Program-made: the position numbers and the translations under genes
Shown here: positions 44,940-52,216 of the stretch, in pieces
Position numbering within the stretch: the stretch's first letter is position 1
Layout: the number at the start of each line of letters is the position of its first letter
The notes under the pieces: model-generated
Databases searched by the model: none
The model's input: only the letters and a program-made list of their open reading frames with translations
Told to the model about the DNA's origin: nothing
Assembly (NCBI RefSeq): GCF_002995495.1
Contig: NZ_PVZV01000005.1
Span: 186,001 to 250,000 of the forward strand
DNA from: Actinocorallia populi
GTDB lineage: Bacteria; Actinomycetota; Actinomycetes; Streptosporangiales; Streptosporangiaceae
Length of the DNA stretch: 64,000 nt
Direction: 5' to 3'

Positions 44940-45178
44940 CTGCTCTGGGGGCGCTTGTGGGGTGGGTAGTCGTCCAGGACCGCATGCAGGCGTTTGCCGG
45001 GCTGGCGCTCACGCAGGGGCTTGAGGAAGGACGGGAACTCGCTCCATCGTTTCCGGTGCCGGATGCGGTGGTAGAGCTTGCCGGTGGCCAGGCCCAGGGC
45101 GCTGAGCAGGTGGCGGACCCCGTCGTTGCGACGGTAGGTCGCCCGCAGCCGGGGCGGTTCAGGGATCGACCACGTGGC
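44940..45178 (-). pseudogene. IS630-type transposase remnant
   Basis: On the minus strand one frame reads RATYRRNDGVRHLLSALGLA, then TGKLYHRIRHRKRWSEFPSF, then LRERQPGKRLHAVLDDYPPH-KRP. This matches the DDE-domain core of IS630-family transposases (usual form ...LYYRIRDRKRWREFL...CDNFSPHKHP), but with DD in place of DN and with neither end of the gene. About 78 codons survive. Its 5' side overlaps the last codons of the broken sensor-kinase gene, so the element probably truncated that gene. Confidence 0.7.
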
Positions 45179-46114
45179 GATCCCTCGATATGGATATGCG
45201 TTCAGGTCGCGGGTTCTGCGTAGTCGTCCCTCTGATGTCGGGGGTCGGCTGAGATGGGTGTGCGAACCGCACGGTGATGGCCAGGCCCCCTTCGCGGCGT
45301 GCGTCGGCGGTGAGGACGGCGTGGTGGGCTCGGGATACGGCGTTGACGATGGCGAGGCCGAGACCGTGGCCGTCGTGGCGGCTGTGACGGTCGGGCGTCA
45401 GTCTTTGGAAGGGCTGGAAGAGGCGCTGGACCTGGTCGTCGAGGATGGCCGGCCCGCTGTTGACGACCGTGAGGATCGTATGTGTGCCGGAGGCCTGAGT
45501 GGTGATCTCCACGTGCCCGTCCGGGTGGTTGTGGCGGATGGCGTTGTCGACGAGGTTGGCGATGAGGCTTTCGATCAGTCTCGGATCCCCGGCCGTCAGC
45601 GCGGGAGTGAGGCGTTCAGTGAGGTCGATGCCTTTCCGCCTTGCTCGGTCGCGGCGGGCGGCGAGCACTCCTGCGGCGACCTGGGCGAGGTCGAGGGTGT
45701 CCCTGCGGGTGAGGCCGCGTTCGCTGGTGGCCAGGGCGAGTAGCGCTTGGACGAGCCGTTCCTGGTGTCCGCCGAGAGCGAGAGCCTCCTGGCAGGCCGA
45801 GCGCAGGGTGTCGGTGTCGGCGTCGGTGTCGGCGAGGGTGACTTCGAGGAGGGTCCTCAGGCCGGCCAGGGGGGTGCGCAGCTCGTGGGAGGCGTTGGCG
45901 ACGAAGTGCCGGTGGGAGTCGAAGGAAGCTTCGAGACGGGTGAACAGGTCGTCGAGGATGTAGCCCAGTTCGGTCAGCTCGTCGGCGGGTTCGCCGAGGT
46001 CGAGGCGTTGGTGCAGGTTTCCGGCGGAGATGGCCTTGGCGGTGGTGGTGATGGCCCGCAGGGATCTATGGAGCGGGCGAGGACCTCGAAGTCCTCGACG
46101 ACGAGGACCCTCAC
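45159..46114 (-). pseudogene. collapsed two-component system: response-regulator start joined to kinase C-terminal half
   Basis: From a GTG at 46114 the minus strand reads VRVLVVEDFEVLARSI, the first strand and acidic pocket of an OmpR-type response regulator. After about 16 codons the sequence switches, in another frame, to the HAMP end of a sensor kinase (SLRAITTTAKAISAGNL), followed by a full HisKA box (FVANASHELRTPLAGLRTL) and HATPase domain (LIANLVDNAIRH, GHGLGLAIV). The rest of the regulator and the kinase's membrane sensor are missing. The simplest history is one deletion between neighbouring regulator and kinase genes. The kinase 3' end was then altered by the IS630-type element. No functional product is expected, although an open frame covers the kinase part. 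Confidence 0.75.
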
Positions 46115-46199
46115 CACCGGTCACCGCCGGTCGTCGTGCGGGCGGGGCGGCCGAACCGGTCGCCGGGTCGAGATGCCATGCCTTCAACGATGCCAGATC

Positions 46200-46246
46200 C
46201 CCGGTTTCAGCCGGGTCGCAGTCGCTGCGACCCGGCTGAAACCGGG
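46200..46246. repeat. 47-bp perfect hairpin palindrome
   Basis: The left arm 46200-46221 begins CCCGGTTTCAGCCGGG. The right arm 46225-46246 is its exact reverse complement; the loop is TCG. Twenty-two paired bases with no mismatch. It lies between the broken two-component genes and the ABC transporter start, 20 bp upstream of a short leader frame. It could act as a terminator/attenuator stem or be a replication scar; no T-run follows. Confidence 0.85.
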
Positions 46247-46266
46247 TGCCGCGTACAACCGTCGGC

Positions 46267-46302
46267 ATGAATGCATTTCGAACCGTGAGAGCGCCGCGGT
46301 GA
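46267..46302 (+). CDS. possible 11-residue leader peptide
   Basis: ATG at 46267 opens the frame MNAFRTVRAPR-stop. The TGA overlaps the GTG start of the ABC ATPase gene, an arrangement that would couple translation of the two. No ribosome site is evident before the ATG, and the peptide has no known relatives. It lies just after the 47-bp hairpin, so an attenuation-type control is conceivable. Confidence 0.3.
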   Translation: MNAFRTVRAPR

Positions 46303-47234
46303 GCGCCCCGGGGATCGCCGTCGCCGGACTGCGCAAGCGGTATGGGGCCACTCCGGCCCTCGACGGCATGTCCTTCACCGTCCGTCCGGGTGTGGTGACC
46401 GGCTTCGTGGGACCGAACGGGGCAGGGAAGTCCACCACGATGCGGGTGATCCTGGGCCTGGACGCGGTCGATGAGGGCACCGCGCTCATCGGCGGGAAGC
46501 CGTACCACAGCCTCCGCCGTCCGCTGAGCCACGTCGGCTCACTGCTGGACGCGGCGGCGCTGCACCCCGGCCGGAGCGCTCGTGACCACCTGCTCTGGCT
46601 GGCGCATTCACAAGGCCTGGCCGCGCGCCGGGTGGACCGGGTGATCGAGCAGGTCGGCCTGACCTCGGCGGCCCGGCGCAGGACCGGCGGCTACTCGCTC
46701 GGCATGCGTCAGCGGCTCGGGATCGCTGCGGCCCTGCTCGGGGACCCGCCGGTCATCATGCTCGATGAGCCTTTCAACGGCATGGACCCCGACGGGATCA
46801 TCTGGATGCGCGGCTTCCTGCGGTCGCTGGCCGCTCAGGGCCGCGCCGTCCTGGTGTCCAGCCACCTGATGAGCGAGGTGCAGGACACCGCCGATCACCT
46901 CGTCGTGGCCGGGCGCGGCAAGGCCATCGCCGACGCCGGCGTGACCGACCTGATCGCGGCCGCCTCCAGGGGCCGGGTGGCCTTGCGGACCACTGCCGGT
47001 ACGCACGCGATGAGGGTGCTCGCGCATGCCGGCGCGACCGCGGCGGCCACCGGCCACGACACCATCACCGTCTCCGGACTGCCCGCGGATCGGATCGTCA
47101 CGCTGCTCGGCAAGAGCGGGGTGCCGTTCTCCGAGGTATCGGCGCACCGCGCCACCCTTGAGGACGTCTACCTGGAACTCACCCGCGAGGCGGTCGAGTT
47201 CCGTGCCGCGATGCCCACGGAGGTATCACGGTGA
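46299..47234 (+). CDS. ABC transporter ATP-binding protein
   Basis: A 311-residue ATPase from GTG (VSAPGIAVAGLRKRYG). Walker A is GPNGAGKST (residues 38-46), the signature is YSLGMRQRLGIAAALL, Walker B is VIMLDEPFNGMDPDG, and the switch region is VLVSSHLMSEVQ. The C-terminal DUF4162-like part places it with exporters of the DRR/lantibiotic-immunity (ABC-2) kind. The stop overlaps the permease start, so one exporter is formed with the next gene. Substrate unknown; drug or peptide export is typical for the class. Confidence 0.93.
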   Translation: MSAPGIAVAGLRKRYGATPALDGMSFTVRPGVVTGFVGPNGAGKSTTMRVILGLDAVDEGTALIGGKPYHSLRRPLSHVGSLLDAAALHPGRSARDHLLWLAHSQGLAARRVDRVIEQVGLTSAARRRTGGYSLGMRQRLGIAAALLGDPPVIMLDEPFNGMDPDGIIWMRGFLRSLAAQGRAVLVSSHLMSEVQDTADHLVVAGRGKAIADAGVTDLIAAASRGRVALRTTAGTHAMRVLAHAGATAAATGHDTITVSGLPADRIVTLLGKSGVPFSEVSAHRATLEDVYLELTREAVEFRAAMPTEVSR

Positions 47235-48763
47235 CCCCCGCCACGACGCCGTACCGACCTGGCCAACGGGCCGAGCGGTACGGCTTCCTCCAGTTGCTGC
47301 ACGCGGAGTGGACCAAGTTCCGAACCGTCCGGGGCTGGGCGTTCGGAATGGTGGCCGCAGCACTGATGGTGGTGCTGGTCGCCCTGCTCGCCGGGACCAG
47401 CAGCGATCAGAAGGGTTCACCATCCGTTCCGATCGGACCGGGCGGTGAACCGGTCACCGACAGCTTCTACTTCATGCACCGGCCGCTGGCCGGAAACGGC
47501 AGCATCACCGTCTCCGTTTCCGCACTCAGGAGCAGCGTCCCCGCGGGTCCCGCGGACCTGCGGCCCGGCACCGTGCCGTGGGCGAAGGCCGGGATCATCA
47601 TCAAGCAGAGCACCCGCCAGGGATCGCCCTATGCGGCGATCATGGTCACCGGCAGCCACGGCGTGCGGATGCAGGACGACTACGTCAACGACACGGCCGG
47701 CCTCCCCGGCCCCGTCTCCGCCGCGTCTGTTCGCTGGCTGCGGCTGGACCGCTCGGACGACACGATCACCGGCTATGCCTCCGCCGACGGCGCACGCTGG
47801 ACCAAGGTGGGCGCCGTTCACGTGAGGGGGCTCGGACCGACCGCGCAAGGCGGGCTGTTCGTCGCGTCTCCACCTTCCGTGCACGGCCACGGCACGCGCG
47901 TCAGCGTGTCCACGGCCGTCTTCGAAGACCTTCGTGTCCAGGGTCACCGGGTCGGCGGCGATTGGACGGGCGACCAGGTGGGACGCATGAGACCGGCTCT
48001 GCACGCGGAATGGACGAAGATACGGACCGTCGCCGGCCCCCTGTGGCTGCTGCTCGGCATGATCGCGGTGACGGTGGCCCTGAGCGCCGGGGCGGTTTCG
48101 GTGGTGACGTGCACGTCCGCCGGCTGCGGCGGTGACATGACCAAGCTCAGTCTCATCGGCGTCCAGCTCGGCCAGGCGCTGGTCGCCATCCTGGCCGTGC
48201 TGGTCATCAGCGGCGAGTACGGCTCGGGCCTGATCCGCACCACCCTGACAGCGATGCCGCATCGGGCCACCGTCCTCGCGGCCAAGGCCATCGTTCTCGC
48301 CGGCGTCGTCACCGCGGCCGGAACCATCGCGGTTCTCGGGTCGCTGCTGGCCGGGCGGCTCATCCTGCCCCGCCACGGCTTCACCACCGCCCTCGGCCAC
48401 CCGGCCCTGTCCCTGACCGACGGCCCCACGCTACGCGCGACCGCCGGGTCGATCCTCTACCTGATCCTGATCGCCCTGTTCAGCCTCGGCATCGCCGCCA
48501 TCGTGCGGGACTCCGCGACCGGCATCGGGGTCATCCTGGGCCTGCTCTACCTTCCCCCGCTCTTCTCCCAGGTGATCGGGGATCCGGACTGGCAGCGTTT
48601 GCTCCAGCAGATGAGCCCGATGAGCGCCGGCCTCGCCGTCCAGACCACCGCCGACCTCCGCGACCTGCCCCTCAGCCCCTGGGCCGGTCTCGGCGTCACC
48701 GCCGGATGGGCCGCCGCCGCGCTCATGGCCGGCGGCCTGCTGATACGCATGCGCGACGCCTAA
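47231..48763 (+). CDS. ABC-2 permease with inserted beta-sandwich ectodomain
   Basis: A 510-residue membrane protein. It begins with the ABC-2 start motif LLHAEWTKFRTV (about 22-33) and one membrane segment (to about 58). Then comes a 190-residue soluble region resembling DUF1349/concanavalin-like sandwiches (WAKAGIIIKQSTRQGSPYAA, VRWLRLDRSDDTITGYASAD). The motif LHAEWTKIRTV then appears a second time near 257, followed by six membrane segments of a complete permease (ISGEYGSGLIRTTLTAMP). The duplicated motif suggests that a partial permease and an ectodomain were fused in front of a full one. The product would place a binding domain outside the cell. Confidence 0.88.
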   Translation: MTPATTPYRPGQRAERYGFLQLLHAEWTKFRTVRGWAFGMVAAALMVVLVALLAGTSSDQKGSPSVPIGPGGEPVTDSFYFMHRPLAGNGSITVSVSALRSSVPAGPADLRPGTVPWAKAGIIIKQSTRQGSPYAAIMVTGSHGVRMQDDYVNDTAGLPGPVSAASVRWLRLDRSDDTITGYASADGARWTKVGAVHVRGLGPTAQGGLFVASPPSVHGHGTRVSVSTAVFEDLRVQGHRVGGDWTGDQVGRMRPALHAEWTKIRTVAGPLWLLLGMIAVTVALSAGAVSVVTCTSAGCGGDMTKLSLIGVQLGQALVAILAVLVISGEYGSGLIRTTLTAMPHRATVLAAKAIVLAGVVTAAGTIAVLGSLLAGRLILPRHGFTTALGHPALSLTDGPTLRATAGSILYLILIALFSLGIAAIVRDSATGIGVILGLLYLPPLFSQVIGDPDWQRLLQQMSPMSAGLAVQTTADLRDLPLSPWAGLGVTAGWAAAALMAGGLLIRMRDA

Positions 48764-49355
48764 GGCCCTGTTCGTCGTCGAGGCCATCGGGTTTCGCTGT
48801 GCGGTGCGCGCACTGCTGGTAGTCCGATGATCGCGATGCGTGGTGATGCGGCGGACGAGGAACGGGCGCTGACCGGGCTCAGGTCGGCGGGGATGGAACG
48901 GGCTCCGGGCAGGGCGACCTTGTCAGGGTCTCGGCCGACGGCGATGACGGTGTCGCCTCGGCCCAGGTGGGTGCGGGCCCACTCGACGATACCGACCTGA
49001 AGGAGGGCTTCGTGGTTTCGGATCTGCGGGGGCGGGCCGCCGGCTCTGCGTGATGACGTGTCCGGGGCCGCGGTGCAGATCTACGAGGTGCTGGAGGCGG
49101 TGGCCGCTGATTTCAGGCCGCTGTCAGAGGAGTGAGGTGGTTTCCGGCTGAAATGGGCGGGTGATCGACGCGGTGGAACTGGCGGGTGTCTTGGATCCTT
49201 GAAGGTGTGGCCTTGTTCGTTCTTGACGGCCCGGGGGTGCAGGGGGCGGAGCCCCTTGCCGAGGTGGGGGCTCGGCCCCCGATGGGCACGGCCCCGAGCG
49301 GAGCGAGGGACCACATCGGGGTCGACATCTTCCCGGCCGGCATCTCGATCCTGCG
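48764..49355. other. gene-poor region with decayed coding traces
   Basis: Nearly 600 bp without a clear gene. On the minus strand (about 48996 down to 48880) a frame reads GRGDTVIAVGRDPDKVALPG, reminiscent of a Rossmann-type oxidoreductase, but without start or glycine loop. On the plus strand a frame ends IYEVLEAVAADFRPLSEE-stop at about 49135. Around 49235-49290 short GC-rich inverted repeats (GGGGGCGGAGCCCC, GGGGGCTCGGCCCCC) occur. All are best read as remnants. Confidence 0.45.
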
Positions 49356-49958
49356 CTAGGCAGGCCGGCGTCGCACGGCCTCGGCGATGACCGATGTCAC
49401 GAACTTGTCGACGGATGCCGTGGTCGGCGGGCCGGGGTCGCGGTCCGCGAAGAGGAGGTGCCCGCCGCCGACCAGGGAGAGGGTGAGCGAGTCGATGTCG
49501 GCGTCGGCCGCGATACGGCCCAGTTCGCGCTCGTCGGCCAGATAGGCGGAGATCGCGGTCGTGGCCTGGGCGAGGATCGCGATGCCGCCTCCGGGCATGG
49601 CCTGCCGCAGCCGTGCGCGCAGCTCGTCCCGGAAGGTGATGAGCGGGATGATCGCCACCGGGATCGGCCCGAACAGGGTGGTCAGGGCGCTGGTGAGGTT
49701 GCCGGCCACCGTGCCGGTGCCGGCGGAGGCGCGCAGCGCACTCGCCTGCGTCTCGAGTTGTGCGGCCCGGTCGAGCACCAGTTCGGTGAGGAAGGCGTCG
49801 AAGTCGGGGAAGTGCCGGTGCAGGACGCCTTTGGCGCAGCCCGCCTCGTCGGTGACGGCCCGGCTGGTCAGCCCGTTCGGCCCGTCCCGCAGGAGCACGC
49901 GCTCGGCGGCTTCGAACAGCTGTCGCCGCGCATCGCGAAGGTGCACGCCAGTCGGCAC
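49356..49958 (-). CDS. TetR-family regulator of the divergent methyltransferase
   Basis: A 200-residue protein with the helix-turn-helix TSRAVTDEAGCAKGVLHRHF (about residues 31-50) and a C-terminal domain that contains AIIPLITFRDELRARLRQAM. It is divergent from a SAM-dependent methyltransferase gene, with a perfect 26-bp palindrome and a second overlapping one between the starts. Likely a repressor of both genes. Ligand unknown. Confidence 0.9.
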   Translation of the reverse strand: MPTGVHLRDARRQLFEAAERVLLRDGPNGLTSRAVTDEAGCAKGVLHRHFPDFDAFLTELVLDRAAQLETQASALRASAGTGTVAGNLTSALTTLFGPIPVAIIPLITFRDELRARLRQAMPGGGIAILAQATTAISAYLADERELGRIAADADIDSLTLSLVGGGHLLFADRDPGPPTTASVDKFVTSVIAEAVRRRPA

Positions 49959-49998
49959 TCGCAGCTCCTCTCATGCGTCGCCCCGCCGGCACCCGTTG

Positions 49999-50039
49999 CC
50001 TTAGTGGGCATGCGCCCACTAAGGTGGGCGCATGCCCAC
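49999..50039. promoter_or_regulatory. palindromic operators overlapping the methyltransferase start
   Basis: Palindrome 1 (49999-50024): CCTTAGTGGGC and GCCCACTAAGG around ATGC. Palindrome 2 (50024-50039): GTGGGC-GCAT-GCCCAC. They share the GTGGGC half-site; the second covers the ATG at 50032. A bound TetR protein would cover both promoter and start codon. Confidence 0.8.
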
Positions 50040-50859
50040 AATAGCGCAGGAGCAGCCAGAACCGTCCCCGGCGGAGCCGCAGAAGGCCCGAGGGATGGCC
50101 GAGTCGTTCGGCGTGAACGCGCAACGCTACGACCAGGCCCGGCCCGGCTATCCCGATGAGCTGGTGGCGCGGATCGTCGCCGGAAGCCCCGGGGCCGACG
50201 TGCTCGACGTCGGCTGCGGTACCGGCATCGCGGCCCGCCAGTTCCAGGCCGCCGGCTGCACCGTGCTCGGCGTCGAGCCCGATGTGCGGATGGCGGACTT
50301 CGCGCGATCCCATGGCCTGCAGGTCGAGGTGGCGACCTTCGAAGCCTGGCAGTCGGCCGGCCGGACGTTCGACACGGTCATCGCCGCTCAGTCGTGGCAC
50401 TGGGTGGAACCGGTCACCGGTGCCGTGAAGGCGGCACGTGTGCTGCGTCCAGGGGGACGGCTGGCGGTCTTCGGGCATGTGTACGAGCCGCCTGCCGAGG
50501 TGGCCGAACCGTTCGCCGCCGCCTACCGGCGGGCGGCGCCCGACTCCCCGCTCGGCGGCCAACCGGCCCGACGCCCACTCGACCTCTATCGGGCGGGATA
50601 CGCGAAGTTCGCCGACCAGATCCGCGAGACCGGACAGTTCGACGATCCCGAGCAGTGGCGATTCGACTGGAAGCAGTCCTACACACGCGATCAATGGCTG
50701 GACCTGCTTCCCACCACCGGCGGCCTCACCCGACTACGCCCCGATCAGCTGGCCGGGATACTGGACGCGGTCGGGAGCGCCATCGACTCCCTGGGCGGGC
50801 GCTTCACGATGGACTACACCACCCTGGCCGTGACCGCCGTACGCGCCGGCACCTCCTGA
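50032..50859 (+). CDS. class I SAM-dependent methyltransferase
   Basis: A 275-residue protein with the Methyltransf_11-type core: NAQRYDQARPGYPDELVARI, motif I VLDVGCGTGIAARQFQ (about 57-72), then GVEPDVRMADFAR and IAAQSWHWVEPVTGAVKAAR. There is no ribosome site before the ATG at 50032, which lies inside an operator, so the mRNA may be leaderless. An alternative ATG at 50095 (MAESFGVNAQRYD) would remove 21 low-complexity residues. It is controlled by the divergent TetR protein. Substrate unknown; such pairs often modify xenobiotics or metabolites. Confidence 0.9.
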   Translation: MPTIAQEQPEPSPAEPQKARGMAESFGVNAQRYDQARPGYPDELVARIVAGSPGADVLDVGCGTGIAARQFQAAGCTVLGVEPDVRMADFARSHGLQVEVATFEAWQSAGRTFDTVIAAQSWHWVEPVTGAVKAARVLRPGGRLAVFGHVYEPPAEVAEPFAAAYRRAAPDSPLGGQPARRPLDLYRAGYAKFADQIRETGQFDDPEQWRFDWKQSYTRDQWLDLLPTTGGLTRLRPDQLAGILDAVGSAIDSLGGRFTMDYTTLAVTAVRAGTS

Positions 50860-50917
50860 CCTCCCGATGGCCACGGCTCAAGCACGACCCCGGACGTGAG
50901 CTTTCTCCTTCAGCGCG

Positions 50918-51025
50918 GACATCGTGGCCGTCGACCTGGGCGAAGCTCATTCGAGGGATGCCGGAGACCCGAAGGCGCTCGCACCTCCATCAGGGCCGGC
51001 GGGCTTCACCGGTGAGGTGAGCCGC
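50918..51025 (+). repeat. dispersed repeat, copy 2
   Basis: Partner of 44438-44544, same orientation: shared blocks CATCGTGG, GGGATGCCGGAG, CCGAAGG-like and GGGCTTCACCGGTG. It sits in the 450-bp gene-free gap 50860-51311, in which I recognise nothing else. Confidence 0.7.
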
Positions 51026-51311
51026 GGCGGGCACGCGCACCGATCGCCCACGCTGACAGCCGCCTGCGCGCTGGTCCGGTGGTAGCGGTTCTGGTCGATG
51101 CCTGGGCGCGGATCCGGTGCGGGGGAAGGCTCGCTCTCGATGTCGCCCTTCAGGGGGGTCTTCGTAGGCGTTAAGCCTGCCGGACGATGCAGCGGACCGG
51201 TCATGAGCTCAGCACATGATGTGGTGGCAGATTCCAGACTTTAGCGGTGAACCATGTGCATGCAGGCTGGTTTTGCGGTGGGCTCGTCCCTATCTCTCCG
51301 GATCTTCGTAG

Positions 51312-52076
51312 TTGAGGGTCCTGTTGAGTTCTTTGCCGCGGCGGCTCGTTGCTTCGGGTGCTTTTGTAGCGGTGCTGTCCGGTTTGCTTGCGGTCGGTCC
51401 TGCGCAGGCGGAACAGGCCAGGCGTGCTCCCGCCGCCACGCTGACTTCGGAGGTGTCGCCTCCCCGGCTTCCCGCCGGTTCTCGCGGTCCTTACGGGGAG
51501 CCGTCGGTGACGCTCGGCGGGAGTCTGAAGGGCGCGGATGGCGATCCTCTGCCCGGCCAGGTGCTGAAGGTCGACCTTGTCGAGGACGACGGTGCCGTCA
51601 GGTTCGGCACCACTGCGAAGACGGACGCGCAGGGCGGCTGCCTGGTCACGGAGGCCGACAGGTTCGGCGGCCATCTCACGGCGCGGGTGACCTGGTCGGG
51701 GGACGGGTCCAGGCTGGTCGCGCGGAAGGAGATCGAGGTCGGGTTCCTCCACCTGCGGATGGGATACAACGCGGTCGGCAATGTGGGTGTCGCGTTCGAG
51801 TCCTTCCTCGAGCAGGGCCCGGATGTCCATGGCTTCGTCGTCCAGCGGTCATTCGACGGAAGTGCGCTGGAAGAACGTCCGGCCGGTCACCGGCAGGTAC
51901 ATCACCAGGGCCGGTGTTGGGCCGGTGCCTTCGGCCCCGCGCGGCGCGAAGCCCGAGGGGCAGGCCGTCCCCGACCGGAAGAAGATGCCCTCGCCCGCCT
52001 TCATCCGCTCTCTCGGCCGCCACCCCGACCGCTTCGGCGCCTCCTGAACATCAAAGCCCCCACGCCCTTTGCGTAA
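51312..52076 (+). CDS. secreted protein, 3' part probably frameshifted
   Basis: The open frame codes for 254 residues. A signal peptide (LVASGAFVAVLSGLLAVGPA, cleavage near AQA-EQ at about 33) is followed by an Ig-like or adhesion-type region: SVTLGGSLKGADGDPLPGQV, LKVDLVEDDGAVRFGTTAKT, GHLTARVTWSGDGSRLVARK, VGNVGVAFESFLEQG. After VVQRSFDG (about 51865) the frame becomes Arg/Pro-rich nonsense (GRPRPEEDALARLHPLSRPP). The +1 frame meanwhile continues sensibly as TEVRWKNVRPVTGRYITRAG to a stop at 52047. I therefore suspect a one-base indel near 51865. The native product would be about 245 residues. Function unknown; surface-associated. Confidence 0.6.
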   Translation: MRVLLSSLPRRLVASGAFVAVLSGLLAVGPAQAEQARRAPAATLTSEVSPPRLPAGSRGPYGEPSVTLGGSLKGADGDPLPGQVLKVDLVEDDGAVRFGTTAKTDAQGGCLVTEADRFGGHLTARVTWSGDGSRLVARKEIEVGFLHLRMGYNAVGNVGVAFESFLEQGPDVHGFVVQRSFDGSALEERPAGHRQVHHQGRCWAGAFGPARREARGAGRPRPEEDALARLHPLSRPPPRPLRRLLNIKAPTPFA

Positions 52077-52216
52077 GCACAGCGCCGTCCGGCCACCGGT
52101 GAGATCTGCGTGAACCCGGGCTGCAGCGGCCCTCAAGGGACCGGCGGCGAAACCGGTCGGTGGGATGGCAGCACCAGCGCTCGGCTTCGGCCCGTTCGGT
52201 TTCCGCGGCTGACGGT

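Noticed and set aside
38660-44940. Interpretation of the P450/Rieske cassette as a natural-product gene cluster
   Set aside because: No polyketide, peptide or terpene synthase or carrier protein is present; a catabolic or biotransformation role fits better.
45747-46298. Upstream extension of the ABC ATPase frame through the hairpin and into the kinase remnant
   Set aside because: The extension is antisense to kinase coding sequence and crosses the 47-bp palindrome; ATPase homology starts at 46299.
48880-49000. Minus-strand fragment resembling a Rossmann oxidoreductase
   Set aside because: Too short, without the glycine-rich loop or start; mentioned only as a possible remnant.
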